Of a stretch of DNA of 64,000 bases, positions 24,263 to 32,974 are shown piece after piece. The DNA comes from Thermogemmatispora sp042408965 (GTDB taxonomy: Bacteria > Chloroflexota > Ktedonobacteria > Ktedonobacterales > Ktedonobacteraceae). The stretch's first letter is position 1. Every line of letters starts with the position of its first letter. The notes beneath the pieces are model-generated. The model was not told where the DNA came from and searched no databases. It was given only the letters and a program-made list of their open reading frames with translations. The DNA lies in the NCBI GenBank assembly GCA_042408965.1, contig JBHOQN010000125.1, forward strand, positions 1 through 64,000, given 5' to 3'. The position numbers and the translations under genes were made by a program.

Positions 24263-27200
24263 ATGCCTGGGAACAGACAGGTCTTCACTACAGCAATGGA
24301 TGCCGCCGACCGCTACCGTTGGGATAGTAAGTGGACGGAGGCAGCCCGCGAATACCAGCGGGCGCTGGCAGAGTTCCCAGACGATACAGCGGCGCATGAG
24401 GGATTGGGGTTCTGCTACATGCAGACCCGGCAATGGCAGCAGGCACTTGAAGAGTACGAATATCTTCTGAACCGTAAGCCGGGCGATATCATTGCGCTCA
24501 GTAAAACTGCCGAGCTGTATGGCTGGCTCGGCAGGCGCGAGGACGCCTACAAGGCATACGTCCAGCTCGCCGATCTCTATGCGCAGGCGAGCCAGGGGGC
24601 ACGGGCGGAGGCGGCCTGGCAGAAGGCCCTTCAGCTTTCCCCTGCCAGCCCTGAACCTCACGAGCGGCTCGCAACGTACTACGCAGAGAAGAAAGATCTG
24701 ACGTTGATGATACAGGAGCGCCTGGCTGCTGCCAGAGGCTATCTCTTACGCAATGATCTGGCGGCGGCTCGCGCTCAGTGTGAAGAGGTCCTGCGGGTCG
24801 ATGTCACCAATACGCAGGCGCAGTCGCTGCTCTCCCAGATCGCTGAGGGGGTCCAGAAACAGTGGCCGCTGAGTCCCTTGCCGGGAGAGGCCCGCGCCGC
24901 GCCGCCCGGTGATGCACTCGCAGGACTGGAGGCTTTCACTGGCAGCCCGGTCGTCGGCTCGGATGGGCCGGGCAACATAAGCGGAGGTAATACTGGCATC
25001 ATGGGTAATATGGGTAGCGCGGGCAATTTCGGCGGCATGGGGAACCCCGGGCAGGCTCTTGCTCCGGCTGGTCCCAATGGCGGAGGAGCTGCTCCTCAAA
25101 AACGTATCACTGCAAGCCAGGTCACAGGTATCTTGCGCCAGGCTCAAGCTTTTCAGGCCCAGGGTCGCTACAATGATGCTATCGACCTCTGTGAGCAGAT
25201 TCTGGAAAGTGGCTTTGATCGGCCCGATGCGCGCTATTTTCTGGGATGGCTCTATCAGGAACAGAAACGCTGGGATGATGCCATTCGCCAGTTTCAGATG
25301 CTGCTCAATGACCCTGAGTACGCGCTCTCCTGTTACTATGCCCTGGGACAGTGCTATCGCGCGCGGGGCGATCTGCGCACCGCCACGGTGCACTTCGACG
25401 AAGCTGTGGATCGGGTGAATCTCGATGCCCTCACTGTCGAGGAGGCGGATCAACTGGTTCAGCTCTGCCAGGAGGCGGCGGAGGCTCATCGTATGCTGGG
25501 CGAGCAAGAACAGGCTCTCACGGTCTACAATGCCCTCCTGGGTTTTCTGCGCAGCCGCGGCTGGAGCGATAAGGTCGCTCAGGTTGAGTTTATGCTGAAG
25601 CAGATGCAGAGCGCGCCGGTTCCTCAGCCCCAGCCCCAGCCTCAGCCTCAGCCCAGCACGCCGCCGCCATCGCTGCAAAGTCAGGCCAATGCAACACGTG
25701 TGCTGCCTCCTGATCAGATGGCTGCCCCCCCGGCGGCCCCTTCGCTGCCGGAGGCGGCCACCATGATGTTCTCGGTGCCGGGGGCGGCTCCGGCTCCCTC
25801 TACTCCTGCAGCGAACCCGCTGCAGCCGCCGGCTCCTCAGCCCGCAACGCCCGCGGCGGCCGCTGAATTGCCTGACTGGCTGACTGGTATCCTCAACGAG
25901 GCTGATAAAACGCAGATGATGAATCCGGTGCAGCCGCCCGTGCAGTCGGCGCCGGCTCCCGGACCACTGGCACCGCCTGCTGCACCGCCTGCCGCTCCCT
26001 CACTCCCCAATCCGCCGGCTCCTCCTGCCGCCGCGGCCTCTGCGGCCTCCTGGCTGACGGATACCCCTACCAGACAGGTTGAGCCGCAGCCGCCAGCGGC
26101 GCCTCCCGCAGCGCTTGCGGCCTCCGCCCCTGTGGTGCAGCCCGCACCGGCGGCCCCGACCGCACCGGCGGCGCCTCCACCGGCACCGGCGCTCCCGACG
26201 AGTCTCGAACAGCTCAGCCCTGCCTCTTCGGCTCTGACGACGCGCGGTGGCAGGGACGATGCCGAGGAGCTTCTCAGCAAGATCGCCGGGGCGGCGGCGC
26301 GCGATGAATCGCTCCAGCAGGTTGCCGGCGCCGTGCTGGCGAGCACGGCCTCCCTGCCCGATGGCATTCGCCTGCAGGTCGTGCAGTCCATGCAGGATAT
26401 CCAGCGCTATATCGAGCATGGCCTGCTCAATTCGGCGATTGATGAGTGCCTCAAGGTGATCGATGTCGCGCCGCAGTATCTGGATGTGCATCAGGTCCTC
26501 TGTGAGATCTATGTCCGTCAGGGGCGCATTGAGCAGGCGATCACCAAGTACGCGATCCTGGTCGATACCTATATTGCCAATGGGCGCGTGGATGATGCGA
26601 TTGCGACCTACCGGCGCATTCTGCAACTGGAGCCAAATAACCTGACCTATCGTATGCGCCTGATCAACCTGCTCTCCTCGCATGGTAACAAGGAGGATCT
26701 CCTGCGTGAGCGCACTCAGGCTGCTGAGGCCTACCTGCGCCTGGGCTACATGGATCGTGCTCTGACGGAGCTGGAACAGGCCCTGCAGGAAAGCCCCACC
26801 AGTGTGCCGACACGCCTCAACTATGCGCTGGCTCTGCAAAAGCTTGGCCGCACGCAGCAGGCGGCTGCTGAGTATCAGCGTGTCCTGCAGGTCGATCCGC
26901 GCAACATCGTGGCCCTCGTGCGCTGGCATATCCTGATGATCACTGGAGCGGCCTCCGCCGGCCGCGCCTCCGCTCTGGAGGTGCTGACGCGCATCCGCTG
27001 GCAGTTGCGCGGCCAGGGCCAGCGCCATTATGAGCTGGTGGCGCGCGAGTACCATCAGGCCCTCGATGCTCAGTCGAATAACGCTGATGTGCATTTCGCT
27101 CTTGGCCAGATCCATCAGCAGGCGGGCTACTTCGATAAGGCCGTGGATGCCTACCGCCTGGCGACGCGCGATAGCGCTGTCGAGGTGCTGGCCCGCGTCA

Positions 27201-28162
27201 GCATGGCTCACTGTCTGCTCTCTCAGGGGAAGCCTGAGGAGGCTATTCAGGAGCTGGAGCAGGCCCTCCAGCAGGTGCGCCGCTCGCCTGCGGCCATGGA
27301 CCCGACGATCTGGGCTGCCCGTCCGCGCGAGGAGGATGAGGAGCATCAGGCGCCTGAGGTGGAGATCTCTCTCCTGCTCGCCAGGGCCTATCGCCGCGCT
27401 GGCAAGGAGGAGCAGATGCAGGCCGTCCTGCGCCGTATCAAACAGGCGACCACCTATCAGGATGAGGTGGCCTCGGCGCTCGCCGAGATCTCGGCTCGCC
27501 CGGGCGATATCGATAGCGCCCTCCAGGAGTACGCTGAGCTGGCGCGCCATTACCTCAGCAAGCGTCAGGGAGATAATGCCCTCAATGTACTCAATGAGAT
27601 GGTGCGTCTGGCTCCCCAGGACCCGCGTGCTCACGCCGAACTGGCCGATATCTACATCAATCGTGGCCAGCTCGAGGAGGGCATTGCTGAGCTGCGCTTG
27701 CTGGCCGATATCCACGAGCGGCGCAATCAGCGTCCGCAGGCCTCGGAGGCTATGCGCCGCATCGCCGATATCTACGCTGAGATGGGCAATGAGGATGATG
27801 CTCTGAATTGTTACCGCCGGGCTGTGGATCTGGCTCCCAGCGATATGGGCCTGCTGCGTGAGGTTGTGGCCTTCTGCTGGCGCATCGGGCGCACGCGCGA
27901 GGCGACCGAGTATCAGACGGTGGTGGCGCGCTACTACTTCGAGACCCATCAGGTCAAGGAGGCGGTGGCCGCCCTGCAGCAGCTCATTGCGATCGATCGC
28001 CATAACTATGAGGCCTACGATATGCTCGGCCAGACCTATCAGTCAGTTGGCGAGTATGAGCAGGCCAGCCGCGTGTATAAGAACCTGGCCCGGGTGAAGC
28101 CTGATAGTACGATCGCCCGCGAGCGTCTGGCTGCCCTCCAGGCCCTGCGCTCGGGTCAGTAG
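24263..28162 (+). CDS. Very large TPR-repeat protein
   Basis: A 1299-residue scaffold-type protein. Tetratricopeptide repeats fill residues 1-195 and about 290-430. A Gly/Asn-rich stretch (about 233-265, with GNMGSAGNFGGMGN) separates these two blocks. A Pro/Ala/Gln-rich disordered linker spans about 453-650, including an 8-residue-plus run of alternating Pro-Gln. TPRs resume from about 700 to the end, with recurring WxxA/YxxALEL patterns such as NIVALVRWHI and HFALGQIHQQAGYFDKAVDAY. No catalytic domain, signal peptide or membrane segment is seen, so it is probably a cytosolic protein-protein interaction platform. ATG 24263 follows a purine-rich AGAAGAAAGCGAAG. Partners are unknown. Confidence 0.9.
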   Translation: MPGNRQVFTTAMDAADRYRWDSKWTEAAREYQRALAEFPDDTAAHEGLGFCYMQTRQWQQALEEYEYLLNRKPGDIIALSKTAELYGWLGRREDAYKAYVQLADLYAQASQGARAEAAWQKALQLSPASPEPHERLATYYAEKKDLTLMIQERLAAARGYLLRNDLAAARAQCEEVLRVDVTNTQAQSLLSQIAEGVQKQWPLSPLPGEARAAPPGDALAGLEAFTGSPVVGSDGPGNISGGNTGIMGNMGSAGNFGGMGNPGQALAPAGPNGGGAAPQKRITASQVTGILRQAQAFQAQGRYNDAIDLCEQILESGFDRPDARYFLGWLYQEQKRWDDAIRQFQMLLNDPEYALSCYYALGQCYRARGDLRTATVHFDEAVDRVNLDALTVEEADQLVQLCQEAAEAHRMLGEQEQALTVYNALLGFLRSRGWSDKVAQVEFMLKQMQSAPVPQPQPQPQPQPSTPPPSLQSQANATRVLPPDQMAAPPAAPSLPEAATMMFSVPGAAPAPSTPAANPLQPPAPQPATPAAAAELPDWLTGILNEADKTQMMNPVQPPVQSAPAPGPLAPPAAPPAAPSLPNPPAPPAAAASAASWLTDTPTRQVEPQPPAAPPAALAASAPVVQPAPAAPTAPAAPPPAPALPTSLEQLSPASSALTTRGGRDDAEELLSKIAGAAARDESLQQVAGAVLASTASLPDGIRLQVVQSMQDIQRYIEHGLLNSAIDECLKVIDVAPQYLDVHQVLCEIYVRQGRIEQAITKYAILVDTYIANGRVDDAIATYRRILQLEPNNLTYRMRLINLLSSHGNKEDLLRERTQAAEAYLRLGYMDRALTELEQALQESPTSVPTRLNYALALQKLGRTQQAAAEYQRVLQVDPRNIVALVRWHILMITGAASAGRASALEVLTRIRWQLRGQGQRHYELVAREYHQALDAQSNNADVHFALGQIHQQAGYFDKAVDAYRLATRDSAVEVLARVSMAHCLLSQGKPEEAIQELEQALQQVRRSPAAMDPTIWAARPREEDEEHQAPEVEISLLLARAYRRAGKEEQMQAVLRRIKQATTYQDEVASALAEISARPGDIDSALQEYAELARHYLSKRQGDNALNVLNEMVRLAPQDPRAHAELADIYINRGQLEEGIAELRLLADIHERRNQRPQASEAMRRIADIYAEMGNEDDALNCYRRAVDLAPSDMGLLREVVAFCWRIGRTREATEYQTVVARYYFETHQVKEAVAALQQLIAIDRHNYEAYDMLGQTYQSVGEYEQASRVYKNLARVKPDSTIARERLAALQALRSGQ

Positions 28163-28223
28163 GGCGCCGTTCGGTCGCGCCGGACTGAGTTGGGCTGAGT
28201 TGAGCCGGGTTGACGAAAGAGAT

Positions 28224-28283
28224 GCATGAGGACGAGAGGGATACGAGCATCCTGGCTCCTGGTGTCCCTCTCGTCCTCGCATG
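28224..28283. terminator. Long hairpin between convergent genes
   Basis: The left arm (28224-28241, containing GAGGACGAGAGGGA) pairs with the right arm (28265-28283, containing TCCCTCTCGTCCTC), giving about 18 bp with one extra base. It lies between the TPR gene and the leftward FemAB gene, so it likely stops transcription from both sides. No T tract. Confidence 0.65.
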
Positions 28284-28334
28284 CTGGCGGCCCGCAGACG
28301 CAGACAGGTGCAGTCCCCGGGCCCGCTGAGACGC

Positions 28335-29405
28335 TCAGCCGCCACTGCGCACGGGCGGGGCGCTCAGCTTTTTGAGGCGCTGCTCATCGCGGCGGCGCTT
28401 GATGTCCAGCAGGCGGCGATAGGCCTGGTAGACCAGCGGCTGATACACGAGGTCATGGGTCTCCAGAAAGCGCAGCGGATAGCCGCCGAAGCCCTGTTTA
28501 AAGGTGTAGACTCCCCACAGCTCCTGGCCCTCCTCGAGCCTATCGGGAATGCCGCGGAAGTTGTAGTACCAGCAGCCATGAGACTTCGCCCAGCGTATGC
28601 CCGTCCATTGGAGGAGATGGTTAGGCATGCGATTGCGCTCCTCGTTCGACGAAGCCCCGTACATATACCAGCTCCAGCGGCCGAAGCGGAGCACGATGAT
28701 GCCGGCGATGGCCCTCCCCTCATACTCGGCCAGAAAGAGGGCGGCGCGCTCATCCTCACTATAGAGGCGCAGCACGTCCTCATAGTGGGCCTGTTCGTGA
28801 ATGAAGAAGTGATCGCGCTCACTGGTCAGGCGGTAGATACGATAGAATGTTTCGAGGTCTGTGCTGCCCTCGCCACGCCGCACCGTCACTCCCTTGCGTG
28901 TGGCCAGACGGATATTGTAGCGCCACTTCTCTTTCATGCCGGCCAGCAACTGCTCCTCCGTGGGACGGATGTCCAGAATCCACTCGTGGCGAATATGTGA
29001 GGCGTAGGGGGTGCTGCGAAAGCCGTGCTGAAGTAGAGCCTTCAGCCAGGCGGCATCGCCGTCCGGCACGCTCGGCTCGACCTTCAGCATGAAAGCACCG
29101 CGCTTGCGTGCCTCGACGCGCACGAAATCGAGCAGCAGGCCCAGCGCGGGCGAGGCGGGATCGTCAATGACGGGTCCGCGCGGTGCATAGAAATAGGGAC
29201 GCCGCAGAACGGGAATACGCGAGATGAGCACGAGCATGGCAGCGCAGAGCTTCCCGTCGTCGTCTACGACACCAGCGTAGAGCGCCTCTGCTCCCAGATG
29301 GGGGGCGAGCTGACCCCACTCGTAGGACTGGGTGATATTGCAGCAGACCGAGGCAGCGACGAAGTCGTTCCACTGCTGGCGGTCGCTGATGATGCGTGCT
29401 TCCAT
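28335..29405 (-). CDS. FemAB/FemX-type aminoacyltransferase (first copy)
   Basis: A 356-residue double-GNAT protein of the FemABX family, which adds amino acids from aminoacyl-tRNA to the peptidoglycan stem peptide. Family features include ITQSYEWGQL near the N-terminus, KEKWRYNIRLATRKGVTVRRG in the middle and the C-terminal YNFRGIPDRLEEGQELWGVYTFKQGFGG. The ATG at 29405 has AGAGAAG five bases upstream; a GTG two codons earlier (29411) is the alternative. The paralogue lies 30 bases upstream in the same direction. The amino acid and lipid-II position are unknown. Confidence 0.87.
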   Translation of the reverse strand: MEARIISDRQQWNDFVAASVCCNITQSYEWGQLAPHLGAEALYAGVVDDDGKLCAAMLVLISRIPVLRRPYFYAPRGPVIDDPASPALGLLLDFVRVEARKRGAFMLKVEPSVPDGDAAWLKALLQHGFRSTPYASHIRHEWILDIRPTEEQLLAGMKEKWRYNIRLATRKGVTVRRGEGSTDLETFYRIYRLTSERDHFFIHEQAHYEDVLRLYSEDERAALFLAEYEGRAIAGIIVLRFGRWSWYMYGASSNEERNRMPNHLLQWTGIRWAKSHGCWYYNFRGIPDRLEEGQELWGVYTFKQGFGGYPLRFLETHDLVYQPLVYQAYRRLLDIKRRRDEQRLKKLSAPPVRSGG

Positions 29406-29435
29406 AATCACTTCTCTTGTCTTCTCTGGTCTTCT

Positions 29436-30635
29436 CTATCCCTGGTGTTGTGAGCCGGCTGACGTGCGCTGCGCTGGCTGCTCCTGAGGCTTCCTCTCGC
29501 TCTGGCTGCCCTGGTTCTGGCCCTGCTGGCCGCTCTGGTTGCCGCGGGCTGCTCGCTCCAGCTCGATTTTACGCCGCTCGGCCCGTCGGCGTTCACGGCG
29601 CACCTCGACCAGTTTGCTCCAGGCCATGTAGATCAGGGGCCGGTAGACATAATCCTGTGTTGGGATGTGCAGGCGAGAGAAACCGCCGAACCCCTGCTTA
29701 TATTCGTAGACGCCCCACATCTCCTCGCCGGGCGCAAGCACCTCAGGGATCGAGCGAAAATCGAAGTGTGTGCAGCCATGCTCTCTGGCCCACTGGATGC
29801 AGCGGTACTGTAACAGATAGGCGGCCTTCAGATTGCGTTTGTGGTTGGAGGTGGCCCCGAACATATCCCAGCACCAGTCTCCGAAGCGAATCAGCATTTT
29901 GGCTGCCAGGGCCTCGCCCTCGTGCTCAGCGAGGAAGAGCACGGCGTCTCCGTGCTCCGAGAACTGGCGCAGGATCTCGCGGTGATACTCCTTGCTGTGG
30001 ATAAAAAAATCGTCGCGCTCGCTGGTGATCTTCAGCAGGTTGTAGTAGGCGTCGAAGTCAGCCTCGCTGCTGACCTCACGCACCACGACCCCCTTGCGTC
30101 CGGCAACGCGCACATTCTGGCGCCAGGTCATTTTGAAATTGGCGAAGAGCGTCTCCAGGTCAGGGCGGAGGTCCAGCACCCAGCTCCGGCGAGGATGAAT
30201 AGCGTAGGGATAGGTACGGAAGCCAAGGGCGCGATAGGCGCTTAGCCACTGCTCCATCTGCGGGTGATCGTCGGCGATGTCTGGCTCCAGGCGCAGCACC
30301 ACGCATCTCTCGCGGCGAGCGATCCTGTGGGCGTGTTCGATCAGGGCCGCCAGCGCTGGGGAATCGGGCCCTTCGAGAGCGGGGCCGCGACAGCAGTAGA
30401 GCCAGTTGAGCTGCAGACCAGGTATGTTGACAGGAATCGGCACCGGTGCTACAGAGAGCATCATGGCACCGACCAGCCGCCCATCTTCCAGCGCTCCCAG
30501 CCGATAGATGCGCCCACCGAGGTACTTGTTCAGCTCGCCCCATTCATAGGATTGCAGCAGGTGGCCATGCGCCTGATCTCTCAGAAAGCCATTCCACTGC
30601 TCGCGCTCGCTGATCTCTTGAATGGCAATCGACAT
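29436..30635 (-). CDS. FemAB/FemX-type aminoacyltransferase (second copy)
   Basis: A 399-residue paralogue of the preceding protein. LLQSYEWGELNKYLGG, KMTWRQNVRVAGRKGVVVREV and FDFRSIPEVLAPGEEMWGVYEYKQGFGG match block by block. It has an extra C-terminal tail of about 55 residues, first Arg/Glu-rich then Gln/Ser/Gly-rich, that the other copy lacks. ATG 30635 is chosen over the longer frame because purine-rich GAAGAGGGGATAAAAGGG lies just upstream and the family N-terminus starts there. It follows the GNAT gene by 19 bases; the three genes form one leftward unit. Confidence 0.87.
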   Translation of the reverse strand: MSIAIQEISEREQWNGFLRDQAHGHLLQSYEWGELNKYLGGRIYRLGALEDGRLVGAMMLSVAPVPIPVNIPGLQLNWLYCCRGPALEGPDSPALAALIEHAHRIARRERCVVLRLEPDIADDHPQMEQWLSAYRALGFRTYPYAIHPRRSWVLDLRPDLETLFANFKMTWRQNVRVAGRKGVVVREVSSEADFDAYYNLLKITSERDDFFIHSKEYHREILRQFSEHGDAVLFLAEHEGEALAAKMLIRFGDWCWDMFGATSNHKRNLKAAYLLQYRCIQWAREHGCTHFDFRSIPEVLAPGEEMWGVYEYKQGFGGFSRLHIPTQDYVYRPLIYMAWSKLVEVRRERRRAERRKIELERAARGNQSGQQGQNQGSQSERKPQEQPAQRTSAGSQHQG

Positions 30636-30654
30636 AAGCCCTTTTATCCCCTCT

Positions 30655-31236
30655 TCAAGCTCGCTCTTCCTCTTCGAGGCGTTCCAGATACTCACTTCTG
30701 AGCAGGCTGTAGACGCGCACGTCATGGTACTTGCCGAAACGCAGAATCACCTGGCGCAGGGTGCCCTCATACTTGAAGCCAGCCTTCTCGTCCGCTCGCC
30801 AGCCACCGATGTTCTCCTCCATGTCCTGCGTCTGGATGCGATTGAGATTCAACTCCATGAAGCCATAGCGGATCATCAGCCTGGTCGCCTCAGTACCGTA
30901 GCCCTGGCCCCAGACGGCGCGATCACCGATAATGATGTAGAACTCTGCCGTCTGGTTGATATAGTTGATGTCCTTGAGACCGACCAGGCCAATCAGGCGA
31001 TTGTCGCTTTTGAGTGCGACGCCGAAGATAATATGCTTGCCGTCCTTGTAGAGCAGGTCGAGGCGCTCTCTGGCGCGGGTGTCACTGGTGGGGTAGATGG
31101 AGAAATAGCGGCGGATCTCCTCGTCGTTCATCCAGGTCGCGTAGAGGTGGTTATCCTGCGCCGGTTCCAGCGGCCGCAGATAGACGCGCTCGCCGACGAT
31201 GAATGGATTCTGCATAGAGCTGGTGTCTTCTGGCAT
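30655..31236 (-). CDS. GNAT-family acetyltransferase (RimJ/RimL-like)
   Basis: A 193-residue N-acetyltransferase. It shows the RimJ/L-type opening GERVYLRPLEPAQDNHLYATWMND, the acetyl-CoA loop RAVWGQGYGTEATRLMIRYGF (R/Q-x-x-G-x-G/A pattern) and the closing GFKYEGTLRQVILRFGKYHDVRVYSLL. ATG 31236 has GGGAG nine bases upstream and starts at the natural family N-terminus. It is the first gene of the unit with the two FemAB genes, suggesting modification of an amino group on a peptide or cell-wall precursor; the true acceptor is unknown. Confidence 0.87.
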   Translation of the reverse strand: MPEDTSSMQNPFIVGERVYLRPLEPAQDNHLYATWMNDEEIRRYFSIYPTSDTRARERLDLLYKDGKHIIFGVALKSDNRLIGLVGLKDINYINQTAEFYIIIGDRAVWGQGYGTEATRLMIRYGFMELNLNRIQTQDMEENIGGWRADEKAGFKYEGTLRQVILRFGKYHDVRVYSLLRSEYLERLEEEERA

Positions 31237-31447
31237 GGTTTCTCTAACTCCCTGAGATCGTTCTAGCAGCCTGGCTGCCGTGGCCACGGCCGCGCAGGAA
31301 ATGGAGTGTGATCAGGCTCTGTCTGGTGTATTGTCAGGACAGTGCCAGTATAGCATAGTCTCCCTAAGCGGACAATTTTGTGGGACTCTTGACGATGCCT
31401 GCCCATGCTCGCTGGTGGGACCTGATCGCACAGCCGGCCTCCCACGA

Positions 31448-31470
31448 GGGGCGTGAGAAGATCACGCCCC
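31448..31470 (-). terminator. Hairpin after the GH3 gene, probable terminator
   Basis: GGGGCGTGA (31448-31456) and TCACGCCCC (31462-31470) form a perfect 9-bp stem with a 5-nt loop, 8 bases past the stop of the leftward GH3 gene. No T tract. Confidence 0.5.
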
Positions 31471-31478
31471 CTCCTCTC

Positions 31479-32840
31479 CTAGGCCTGGGGTGTTGGCCAG
31501 AGGTGGTAGTCGAGCTTGAGTGTCACAATGCGGGTCACGGAGGCATTGATCTCCGCCATCGAGAGCTGGCCACTCGCCAGAGCCTGCTTGATCGCCGCGA
31601 TCGAGGCCTGCAGGTCATAGGAGCTGCGCACGCCCAGGATCATATCGTTGCCCGCTGCCAGGGCCAGCACCACCGCCTGCGGCAGACTCCACTTTTTGGC
31701 AATGCCCTCCATATAGAGGGCATCTGTGATCACCACCCCATTGTAGCCAAACTCATGGCGCAGGATGCCATTGACGATCGTCGGCGAAAGCTCCGCGGGC
31801 CAGGTGGGGTCGAGGGCTGGCATCAGCAGATCGGTGGTCATGATCATGCCTGGATGGTCCAGGGCATTTTGTGATTGCACAAAGTGTTTGAAAGGCACCA
31901 GCTCTGTCGAGTAGATCTGATCGCGTGTCCGTTTAATGATGGGCAATCCCGTGTGGGCATCCGTCGTGGCAGCTCCCAGCCCGGGGAAGTGCTTCAGGCA
32001 GGCCACCACGCCATCGCCCTGCACGGCGCGCAGGTAGGCTCCGCCATACTCGATCACCGATTGCGGGGTATAGCCCCAGGTGCGCAGGTACTGGTCGGGA
32101 CCACTGGTCACTGGTACATCCACATCTGGGGCCAGGTCAGTGTTCAGGCCGAGGGCCTTCAGATCGTGAGCGATTCCGTGGCCCAGCTTTGCTGCATTAC
32201 TCACCTGGCCGGTCTGGTAGGTTTCCAGCGCTCCTGGACGGTGCCCATAGATGTTATTGATGCGTTCGACGTAGCCGCCCTCCTCGTCGGCGGAGATGAA
32301 GAGCGGCATCCAGGCTTTCGCCTGCATATGCAGGATGTCACTATGGGTCTGCTGGAAGGTGCGCATCTGGGCTGCATACATGATGACGCCGCCCGCGTAG
32401 AGGTCGTGAATCATCGTCTCGAGGTCCGCCGAGTAGTCTGTGCCGTAGTACTGGACCATAAAGAGCTGACCAAGCTTCTGGTCGAGTGTCATACGTGAGA
32501 CATAGAGAGAGGCCAGCTTCTGCCCACTCATATGTGAGGCCAGGTGGTACAGGGCGTTCACCTGGTTCGCGCTCAGGGGATTCTCGACAAAGGGACCGGG
32601 GACGAAGTTCTCCTGTGTGGCCACCGTTGTCTGCGTCAACAAGGCCTGCACCTCGTTGCTCAAGAGCAAGGTGATCACGCCTGCCAGCACCAGCAGGAGG
32701 GCAACGACAGAGAGCGCGGACCGCAGCCGGGGTCTGGGTCTGGAGGGCGGCGCCGCGCCTGCTCTGGCCTGGACTGGCTGCGGCTTCGGGGAGTGGAGGG
32801 TCGGCACAGGCTCGTCTGGACTCTCGATCTCGGTAGACAT
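31479..32840 (-). CDS. Glycoside hydrolase family 3 protein (NagZ-like), membrane-anchored
   Basis: A 453-residue protein. A cytosolic Pro/Arg-rich start is followed by one membrane segment (LSVVALLLVLAGVITLLLS, about residues 42-60), so the catalytic part faces outside. The GH3 domain resembles beta-N-acetylhexosaminidases: FISADEEGGYVERI, CLKHFPGLGAATTDAHTGLP with the KHFPG signature, and GVVITDALYMEGI. The KHFPG..D.H loop suggests NagZ-type cleavage of amino sugars in peptidoglycan or chitin fragments. The start at 32840 has CAGGAGC upstream and a promoter whose -10 is only about a dozen bases away, so the leader is very short. A paralogue precedes it at 32975-34552. Confidence 0.87.
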   Translation of the reverse strand: MSTEIESPDEPVPTLHSPKPQPVQARAGAAPPSRPRPRLRSALSVVALLLVLAGVITLLLSNEVQALLTQTTVATQENFVPGPFVENPLSANQVNALYHLASHMSGQKLASLYVSRMTLDQKLGQLFMVQYYGTDYSADLETMIHDLYAGGVIMYAAQMRTFQQTHSDILHMQAKAWMPLFISADEEGGYVERINNIYGHRPGALETYQTGQVSNAAKLGHGIAHDLKALGLNTDLAPDVDVPVTSGPDQYLRTWGYTPQSVIEYGGAYLRAVQGDGVVACLKHFPGLGAATTDAHTGLPIIKRTRDQIYSTELVPFKHFVQSQNALDHPGMIMTTDLLMPALDPTWPAELSPTIVNGILRHEFGYNGVVITDALYMEGIAKKWSLPQAVVLALAAGNDMILGVRSSYDLQASIAAIKQALASGQLSMAEINASVTRIVTLKLDYHLWPTPQA

Positions 32841-32852
32841 AGACAGCTCCTG

Positions 32853-32881
32853 CTTATAGGAAACAAAGGTCGTTCATCCAA
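32853..32881 (-). promoter_or_regulatory. Promoter of the first GH3 gene
   Basis: On the minus strand TTGGAT (32881-32876), 17 bp, TATAAG (32858-32853), ending 12 bases before the start codon. Confidence 0.6.
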
Positions 32882-32974
32882 CTGACTGCTGGTCACAGGC
32901 ACATCGCTTTTGACACTCATTTAGAGTATACAGAGAGAACAAGCAAACAAGGGATCTGCCGCGCAGGGCCTCTC

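Noticed and set aside
26000..28003. 667-codon open frame opposite the TPR gene
   Set aside because: It is antisense to an obvious TPR protein, has no recognisable motif and no ribosome-binding site.
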